From Budorcas taxicolor (Eukaryota; Chordata; Mammalia; Artiodactyla; Bovidae), in NCBI RefSeq assembly GCF_023091745.1, contig NC_068920.1, positions 114,665,622 through 114,729,621 on the forward strand: DNA of 64,000 bases. Reading direction: 5' to 3'. Each line of letters opens with the position of its first letter. The stretch's first letter is position 1. Below are positions 57,034 to 64,000 of this stretch, in pieces. A program made the translations under genes and the position numbers. The notes under the pieces are model-generated. The model made no database searches and had not been told where the DNA came from. It was given only the letters and a program-made list of their open reading frames with translations.

Positions 57034-57256
57034 TGTTGTTGTTGTCTAGTCACATAGTCGTGTCCGACTCCTTGCAACCCCATGGACTGTAGCCCGCCAG
57101 GTTTCTCTGTCCCGCCAGGCTCCTCTGTCCATGGGATTCTCCAGGCAAGAATACTGGAGTGGGTTGCCATTACCTTCTCTAGGGCATCTTCCAGACCCAG
57201 GGATTGAACCCGGGTCTCCTGCATTGGCAGGTGAGTTCTTTATCACTGAGCCACCT
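57034..57256 (-). mobile_element. Bov-tA SINE with internal duplication
   Basis: A complete minus-strand Bov-tA between perfect 11-bp duplications ggctttcgcat (57023-57033 and 57257-57267). A segment 'cccgccaggtttctctgtc' / 'cccgccaggctcctctgtc' is tandemly duplicated at 57093-57131. Confidence 0.95.
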
Positions 57257-57267
57257 GGCTTTCGCAT

Positions 57268-57545
57268 GGGTTTATACTACACACAGAGAAGCCAGAAGCA
57301 CTAGCTTCTATGCACAAGCATCAGAGGCAGTGCCATCAGCATGTACCAGGGGCCTTGCTGCCAATTGCAGTGCTGGGTGTGGCAAAGTGATCTCAGGGAG
57401 CAATATCAAAGAGCCATGTAGTTCCAAATGGCTGGAACTAGAAGTACAGCTAGAAGCACAGCTCAGCTGAGCTGGAGATTTCTCCAGTAATCTGGAAAGA
57501 ATATAAGGGGCTGGAGTTCTTATAGGAAATGTACAGGAGGGCCAG
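57268..57545. other. Unique DNA
   Basis: No repeat or gene recognised. Confidence 0.4.
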
Positions 57546-57757
57546 CTTGCATGCGCAGTTGTGTCTGACTTCTTACGACGCCGTGGACTGTAGCCTGCCA
57601 GGATTCTCTGTCCATGGGATTTTCCAGGCGAGAATACCAGAGTGAGTAGCCATTTCCTCCTCCAGGGGCTTTTCCAAACCCAGGGGTCAAATCCAAATCT
57701 CCTGTGTCTTCTGCATTAGCAGGGAAATTCTTTACCACTGCACTGCCTGGGAAGCCT
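57546..57757 (-). mobile_element. Bov-tA SINE
   Basis: A complete minus-strand Bov-tA from 'ttgcatgcgcagttgtgtc' to 'ccactgcactgcctgggaa'. Confidence 0.9.
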
Positions 57758-58913
57758 CAAGGTACAGCAAAAGCAATGCAAATTCAATTATTTGGGGTTT
57801 ATCGTAACTTAATTTGTAACAATCATGCCCAAAGTTTCCTGAATTCTAAAAGTAGCTACAGATTGGCTGAGATCTGGTAGAGACATAGGTCCTAACTTCC
57901 TCTCCACCTCACCAATATTTTAAGAGCAACAAAACCCATTTGTGTTAGAGGTAAATTAAAAAAAATAATAATAAGCACAATAAAGACAGGGTGATGACAT
58001 CATATTCATTTGCATTTCTTTGATTTCTCTTGTCCTTTTTGGTAATTTTTGACGTGCTGACTGGGTGGAGTTGATGTAGAGTACTAAGCACTTTGTTCTT
58101 AATCATTTGGAGCTTTTAATAATGAAAAATGCTCTGAATGGAAAAATTGAAGAAAGATTTTCTTCATCAAACATTTGTGGAATCCCGCAGCTTGGTAACA
58201 GAGTACAAGCTCAGGGGTTCACAGAATCATAATTGGTGCTAGCCCCTGCTCTGAAAAACTTGTAGTATTAATACATAGAAACCACACACACACACACAGA
58301 AACACACACAAGCACCTGCATGCCTGTGAGTATAGGCTGACACGTGGGCTATCATGGATTGAAATGTCAAGAGGCCTTGGTTTCCTAAGATCTGCCACAA
58401 GTTATGCCATCTGCCTTAGGCCATTCACTCAGAAGTCCTGGGTCTCCAACAAAGACTCAGAGAAAACACAGTCTAGAAAGGCAAGAAATATAAAACTGAA
58501 TTATCTTGCCCACTGCTCACTACCTTTTATAATGCTCAATCCTTTGCCTTTTGCCCCCTTATTGGACAGCCTGCATTTTCCAGGGAGAGAGAAACACAAG
58601 TGGGCATTGTGCCACCTGGCTCAGTCCCTTGGACCCTTGCCTGCTGCTTAGGGCAATGCAGCAGTAGGAGAGCAGGGGGAAGCAGTGTCACATGCCAGCA
58701 GCATCAGTGATTTTGGTGGTGGCAGAAGCAGTGTTGGTGGACGACCAAAAGGATGAAAGGGGTGGAGCTGGCAAATACAAGAGGCAGCATGGCAACAGCA
58801 GTTGTACCCCAGACACTGACACACAACCCTCGCCAAAAACATCAGGTCTACTAGCTATCATACAGACTTGGGGAGCAGCGGGAGCCATGGGGATTTTGGT
58901 GAAGCTCAGCCAA
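57758..58913. other. Unique DNA with (CA)n and a GC-richer part
   Basis: (CA)n at 58287-58310. The part 58600-58900 is richer in G, C and CAG than its neighbours and holds short open frames on both strands, none recognised. No CpG island or splice structure is evident. Confidence 0.42.
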
Positions 58914-59033
58914 TGAAGGAAATGGCAAACCACTCCAGTATTCTGGCCTGGAAAATTCCATGGGCAGAGGAGCCTGGGGGGCTACAGTCCATGGGGTCAC
59001 AAAGAGTTGGCCACGACTGAGCACCAAGCACAG
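58914..59033 (+). mobile_element. Bov SINE right half
   Basis: A 5'-truncated plus-strand Bov body from 'gaaggaaatggcaaaccac' to 'cacgactgagcaccaagca'. Confidence 0.88.
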
Positions 59034-59588
59034 GAATGGCAATGATGCACATCAGGGATTCAGGGGTCACTGCTGCCCCCCTGGGCATCAGCTGGGGTCA
59101 CGATAAGAAGCAGCAGGAATAAGACAAGAGTGGAGATGTTCTGTTTCTAAATGGATATTTTCTGTAACATGTGTAAGAAACTTTGGGATATGTTCAAGAG
59201 CAGTCTGGGAAGAAATGTGTGGGTGATCATTACAGCCTGAGGGATGGCATGTGAGTAGAGAAATTCTGTGTATTTCACAATTATCACTAGAACTCCCACT
59301 CCAAAGCTCTCGACTATACACCCCAGATCAGACTGTAGTCCGAGAAAGCATGACTATCCACTTGGGAGAACAGAATTCCTGTTGTAAATATATGCCTACG
59401 TTTTGGTGTGAACTTGAACTCCGATGGATAAGCCAGGGAAAAACATCTCAGTATCACTGCTGCAGAGAAAGATAAATAGCTTATTGGCTTGGACAGGAAA
59501 TACTGTTGGACCGAACAGATGGTCCATGGGCTTCTGGGCAGCTTGAAGACATAGAATCTGGGCAGAAACTGCAAAACAAGGAGGCATG
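59034..59588. other. Unique DNA
   Basis: No repeat or gene recognised. Confidence 0.4.
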
Positions 59589-59668
59589 GAGAGGAAGGCA
59601 TGATGGAGGCAGAAGAAAGTAGACCTAAGAGAGGAAGGCATGATGGAGGCAGAAGAAAGCAGACCTAT
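59589..59668. repeat. Two-copy 40-bp tandem repeat
   Basis: Two adjacent 40-bp units, each beginning 'gagaggaaggcatgatgga' and differing at a T/C site (at 59620 and 59660). A small minisatellite-like duplication. Confidence 0.92.
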
Positions 59669-60486
59669 AGGGAAATGCTCCCCACTCTTCTTCCTTTTTT
59701 TCCCCAAAGCTGGTGCTCTTTAAGAGATAAAATGAATGGGAGACTGTTTTCTCTGTGTGTCCCAGAAGACTACCCACCTGCTAGCAGATCTAACGATAAA
59801 GGGCAAATAGTTTCATGGTCTGCATGAAAATGAAAGGCTAGCATATTTTTCCAAGTTGAATAAAAATGTACTGTCAGTATAAATATCCTTTTTCAGAAGC
59901 CACAAAGGGAAGAAAGGCAACAATTTTGTTCTAGTGCTGCATTCTGCCTTAAGTAGGCAAATATAGGGCAGAGTGCTCTGAACCAATACGGGTGTTCATT
60001 TAAATGCAGTGATCACACACTGTTTTTTTTGTTGTTTCTACCTCCCCCCCCCACCCCCCACCGCAAATGGTCCCTTAAAAGACTGTAAGCCCTTCTCCAA
60101 AGCACACAGATTCCTAGATCTGAAAATCCTTAAAGTTGCAGCTTGGCGGTGAAAACACATGACTAATAGAGACTTCTTGAAGCCAAGATTCCTTGGCATG
60201 GCATTGAACAGAGATGGTATCAATGAGATGGCGACCCTGAAGTCAGGGAGCAAAAGTGGGAGACTCCGGAAGCACTGGCAGTTTGAGATGCAACTTAGAG
60301 ATCAGAGACAGGTGATCTGAGATAAGATAATAAGAGGATTGGGTGCTGTGGGGGAGGGACAGACAGACACCAAGCTTAACTGGAGTGATGAATAATTCAA
60401 TGTTCAAGCCAATCTGTTTATGGATGCCATCACAGCAATATCAGTGGTGATAGCAACATTAAAGGTGTGGCCATCTTCGAAAAAGC
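59669..60486. other. Unique DNA
   Basis: No gene recognised. A C-rich run at 60043-60060 is the only notable low-complexity feature. Confidence 0.42.
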
Positions 60487-61130
60487 TTTGTGGAATCTAA
60501 GAAATAAAACCAATGAATAAAAACAAAACAAACTCATAGGTACAGAGAACAGAAGTATGGTTGCCAGAAGGAAGAGGGGCTGAGGGGTGAGTGGCATGGG
60601 TGAAGTAGGTTAAGAGGTACAGACTTCCAGTTCTAAAGTAAATAAGTCATGGGGGTGTAATGTACAGCAAGGTGACTATAGTCAGTAATATTGCACATAT
60701 TTGAAAACTGCCAAGAAAGTAAATCTTAAAAGTTCTCATCAAGAGAAAAAAATTGCAACGTTGTATGGTGACAGTTGGCAACTAGACTTGTGGTAACCAT
60801 CTTGCAATGTATACAAATGTCAAATCTTTATGTTGCACACCTGAAACTGATATAATGCTATAATGCTATAGGTCAGTTATGGGCTTCCCTGGTGTCTCAA
60901 ACAGCCAAGAATCTGCCTGCAATGCATGAGAACTGGGTTCAATCCCTGGGTCAGGAAGATCTCCTGGAGAAGGGAATGGCTACCCACTCTAGTATTCTTG
61001 CCTGGGAAATTAAATGGACAGAGGAGCCTGGTGGGCTACAGTCCATGGGGTTGTAAAGAGTCAGACATGACTGAGCAACTAATACTTTCACTTTTCTGTT
61101 TTTATATGCCAGTTATACGACCATAAAAAG
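60487..61130 (+). mobile_element. Old L1 3' UTR, split by a SINE
   Basis: An ancient L1 3' end on the plus strand: 'tgtggaatctaagaaataa', 'aaataagtcatgggggtgt', 'gtaatgtacagcaaggtga', 'gttgcacacctgaaactga', then 'ggtcagttat'. After the SINE it ends 'atgccagttatacgaccat' and 'aaaaagg'. Confidence 0.82.
60881..61102 (+). mobile_element. Bov-tA SINE nested in L1 3' UTR
   Basis: A complete plus-strand Bov-tA. The duplicated L1 target is tataggtcagttat (60867-60880) and tatatgccagttat (61103-61116), 14 bp with two differences. Confidence 0.93.
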
Positions 61131-61336
61131 GCTTTCCATGAGGTGGCCAAAAGTCACTTCACCATATCAATCAGGCCCTGAGCGGATGTTCTAGGAACCT
61201 CGGGGGAGCCAGGGGATGACCAGTACAAGACTCGAGAAGCCAAAAGGACAGGTCAGTTTGCAGAAGACAAACAGACTTCTTGTCCTTCAGCCACACACAA
61301 ATCTGATTTTGTCTTAAAACTGTAATTCATCCCTTG

Positions 61337-61545
61337 GGCTTCACTTGTAGCTCAGTCAATAAAGAATCTACATGCAAGGCAGGAGACCTAGGTTTCATCT
61401 CTGGATCAGGAAGATCCCCTGGAGAAGGAAACGGCAACCCACTCCAGTATTCTTGCCTTGAGAATCCCATTGGACAGAGGACCCTGGCAGGCTACACTCC
61501 ATGGGGTTGCAAGGGTCGGACACGACTAAACTGACCCACACCTCA
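61337..61545 (+). mobile_element. Bov-tA SINE
   Basis: A complete plus-strand Bov-tA from 'gggcttcacttgtagctca' to 'cacgactaaactgacccac'. It ends about 15 bp before the BovB tail. Confidence 0.92.
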
Positions 61546-61560
61546 GATCATCATCTAATT

Positions 61561-62115
61561 GCTGTTGTTGCTGATCAGTGGCTAAATCCTGTCCAACTCT
61601 TTGTGACCACATGCACTGCAACACGCCAAGCTTCCCTGTCCTTCACCATCTCCTGAAATTTGTTCAAACTCATGTCCACTGAGTTGGTGATATCATCCAA
61701 CCATCCTATCCTCTGTTGCCCCCTTTTCCTCCTGTCATCAATCTTTTTCAGCATCAGGGTCTTTTCCAGTGAGTCAGCTCTTTGCATCAGGTGGCCAAAG
61801 CATTGGAGCCTCAGCATCAGTCCTTCCAATGAATATTCAGGATTTATTTCCTTTAGGACTGAGTGGTTTGATCTCCTTGCTGTCCAAGGGACTCTCAAGA
61901 GTCTTCTCCAACACTACAATTCAAAAGCATCAATTCTTCAGCGCTCTTTATGGTCTTACTGTCACATCCATACATGACTACTGGAAAAAAAAGCTTTGAC
62001 TGTATTGACCATTGTGGCAAAGTGATGTCTCTGCTTTTTAATACATTGTCTAGGTTTGTCGTAGCTTTTCTTCCAAGGAGCAAGAATCTTTTAATTTCAG
62101 GGCTGCAGTCACCAT
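61561..62115 (-). mobile_element. BovB LINE 3' part
   Basis: Minus-strand BovB from its tail (complement at 61561: 'gctgttgttgctgatcagt') up to 'ggctgcagtcaccat' at about 62101-62115. The order is collinear: 'cttttccagtgagtcagct', 'ttccaatgaatattcagga', 'gactctcaagagtcttctc', 'gtctctgctttttaataca'. It faces the plus-strand BovB on the right and may be the 3' part of the same insertion. Confidence 0.92.
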
Positions 62116-63187
62116 TTTCATAATGAAAATATATTGTATTTCTGATTCTTTTCTTTTTAAAAAATTTTAATCCTGACTATTAAATAGCTGTGAAAAGAAG
62201 AGAAGTGAAAAGCAAAGGAGAAAAGGAAAGATATAACCATCTGAATGCAGAGTTCCAAAGAACAGCAAGGAGAGATAAGAAAGCCTTCTTCAGAAATCAA
62301 TGTAAAGAAATGGAAGAAAAGAACAGAATGGGAAAGACTAGAGATCTCTTCAAGAATATTAGAGATACCAAGGGAATATTTCATGCAAAGATGGGCTCGA
62401 TAAAGGACAGAAATGATATGGACCTAACAGAAGCCAAAGATATTAAGAAGAGGTGGCAAGAATACAAGAAGAACTGTACAAAAAAGATCTTCATGACCCA
62501 GATAATCATGATGGCGTGATCACTCACCTAGAGCCAGATATCCTAGAATGTGAGTCAAGTGGGCCTTAGAAAGCATCATTACGAACAAAGCTAGTGGAGG
62601 TGATGAAATTGCGGTTGAGCTATTTCAAATCCCAAAAGATGATGCTGTGAAAGTGCTGCACTCAATATGCCAACAAATTTGGAAAACTTAGCAGTGGCCA
62701 CAGGACTTGAAAAGGTCAGTTTTCATTCCAGTCCCAAAGAAAAGCAATGCCAAAGAATGCTAAAACTGCTGCACAATTGCACTCATCTCACACGCCAGTA
62801 AAGTAATCCTCAAAATTCTCCAAGCCAGGCTTCAGCAATATGTGAACCGTGAACTTCCAGATGTTCAAGCTGGTTTTAGAAAAGGGAGAGGAACCAGAGA
62901 TCAAATTACCAACATCTGCTGGATCATCAAAAAAGCAACAGAGTTCCAGAAAAACATCTACTTCTGCTTTATTGACTATACTAAAGCCTTTGACCGTGTG
63001 GATCACAATAAACTGTGGAAAATTCTGAAAGAGATGGGCATATCAGACCACCTGACCTGCCTCTTGAGAAACCTATATGCAGGTCAGGAAGCAACAGTTA
63101 GAACTGGACATAGAACAACAGACTTGTTCCAAATAGGAAAAGGAGTACGTCAAGGCTGTATATTGTCACCCTGCTTATTTAACTTCT

Positions 63188-63840
63188 TTTTTTTTTAATT
63201 TTTATTTTTACTTTATTTTACTTTACAATACTGTATTGGTTTTGCCATACATTGACATGAATCCACCACAGGTATACATGCGTTCCCAAACATGAACCCC
63301 CCTCCCACCTCCCTCCGCATAACATCTCTCTGGGTCATCCCTGTGCACCAGCCCCAAACATGCTGTATCCTGCATCAGACATAGACTGGCAGTTCGATTC
63401 TTACATAATAGAATACATGTTTCAATGCCATTCTCCCAAATCATCCCACCCTCTCCCTCTCCCTCTGAGTCCAAAAGTCCGCTATACACATCTGTGTCTT
63501 TTTTGCTGTCTTGCATACAGGATCATCATTGCCATCTTTCTAAATTCCATATATATGTGTTAGTATACTGTATTGGTGTTTTTCTTTCTGGCTTACTTCA
63601 CTCTGTATAATCGGCTCCAGTTTCATCCATCTCATCAGAACTGATTCAAATGTATTCTTTTTAACGGCTGAGTAATACTCCATTGTGTATATGTACCACA
63701 GCTTTCTTATCCATTCATCTGCTGATGGACATCTAGGTTGTTTCCATGTCCTGGCTATTATAAACAGTGCTGCGATGAACACTGGGGTACAAGTGTCTCT
63801 TTCTATTCTGGTTTCCTCGGTGTGTATCCCCAGCAGTGGG
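63188..63840 (-). mobile_element. 5'-truncated L1 inserted in BovB
   Basis: A minus-strand ruminant L1: the A-tail complement is a T-rich run from 63188, followed by the 3' UTR to about 63539 and then the end of ORF2. A perfect 11-bp target duplication, atttaacttct, lies at 63177-63187 and 63841-63851. It is among the best preserved L1s in the window and younger than the BovB it disrupts. Confidence 0.96.
63540..63840 (-). pseudogene. L1 ORF2 C-terminal fragment
   Basis: Open on the minus strand from the insertion edge to a stop at 63540, with the typical L1 ORF2 C-terminal residues WKQPRCPSADEW, WYIYTMEYYSAVKKN, and a last segment ending THIYGI. It is only the extreme C-terminus; endonuclease and reverse transcriptase domains are absent because of 5' truncation. 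Confidence 0.93.
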
Positions 63841-64000
63841 ATTTAACTTCTATGCAGAGTACATCATGAGAAACGCTGGGCTGGAGGAAGCACAAGCTAG
63901 AATCAAGATTGCTGGAACAAATATCAATAACCTCAGATATGCAGATGATACCACCCTTATGGCAGAAAGTGAAGAGGAGCTAAAAAGCCTCTTGATGAAA

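Larger units (their letters stand above)
62160..64000 (+). mobile_element. BovB LINE ORF2 part, interrupted by L1, runs off window
   Basis: Plus-strand BovB beginning upstream of the reverse transcriptase domain ('ggaaagactagagatctct' at about 62329) and still in ORF2 at the window end ('gcctcttgatgaaa'). The interval 63188-63840 is a later L1. The left boundary with the opposing BovB piece (62116-62160) is unclear. Confidence 0.93.
62190..64000 (+). pseudogene. BovB ORF2 reverse transcriptase, inactivated
   Basis: Remnant of the RTE-type polymerase that copies BovB RNA into genomic DNA. The upstream linker (62190-62519) is open in one frame, then a frameshift leads to the catalytic frame. 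Visible motifs are FIDYTKAFD at 62968-62994 (palm aspartate), RQGC at 63148-63159, and the catalytic YADD at 63938-63949 beyond the inserted L1. In the catalytic frame there are stops at 62689-62691 (TAG, in place of a usual glutamine codon) and 62761-62763 (TAA). The 664 bp added by the L1 plus target duplication splits the domain. It cannot make a functional enzyme. Confidence 0.9.

Noticed and set aside
58692..58916. Short open frames on both strands in a GC-richer segment
   Set aside because: No recognised homology, no splice sites and no CpG island; too little evidence for an exon.

Overview
This window is ordinary vertebrate nuclear DNA from a ruminant, most likely a bovid (cattle, sheep, goat or a close relative). 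The diagnosis rests on the repeats. tRNA-derived Bov-tA SINEs, dimeric Bov-A2 SINEs, RTE-type BovB LINEs, CHR-type cetartiodactyl SINEs and ruminant L1 3' ends occur from one end to the other, beside older mammalian relics (MIR, L2, MER5-type hAT, Tigger, MaLR LTRs). Species cannot be fixed from this sequence. There is no operon, phage, CRISPR array or other prokaryotic feature.

No complete protein-coding gene is visible. The one exon-like segment is 3743-3817: 75 nt between a T-rich tract ending in AG and a CAG|GTGA donor, open in one frame only and phase-neutral (1-1). I cannot name a gene for it. If it is real, the window lies inside a gene and is almost all intron; otherwise it is intergenic. 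The longer open frames all fall in retroelements, microsatellites or antisense repeat sequence.

Layout. 1-16 kb: single-copy DNA with BovB tails, Bov SINEs, MIR/L2 and several L1 3' ends, including an inverted L1 at 6524-7690. 16-22 kb: mostly unique, with an L2 and an L1 3' UTR split by a SINE. 22-23 kb: a block that looks conserved, then an inverted SINE. 23-41 kb: dense SINEs, several nested in one another, with MaLR LTRs, L2 and MER5-type relics. 41-45 kb: mostly unique, AT-rich at its right end. 45.4-52.9 kb: one decayed L1M element that received two Tigger-type DNA transposons, one of which later received a SINE and an inverted BovB. 53-61 kb: unique DNA with SINEs. 61.6-64 kb: two head-to-head BovB segments, the right one with a recognisable but dead reverse transcriptase split by a younger L1; it runs off the window.

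The most informative observations are structural. Four retroposons (L1, SINE, BovB, and probably a second BovB) show the 5' inversion expected from twin priming, two with target-site duplications at the right places. The nesting gives relative ages. I found no sign of a new molecular system. Element names come from remembered consensus sequences, so subfamily names are less certain than family names.
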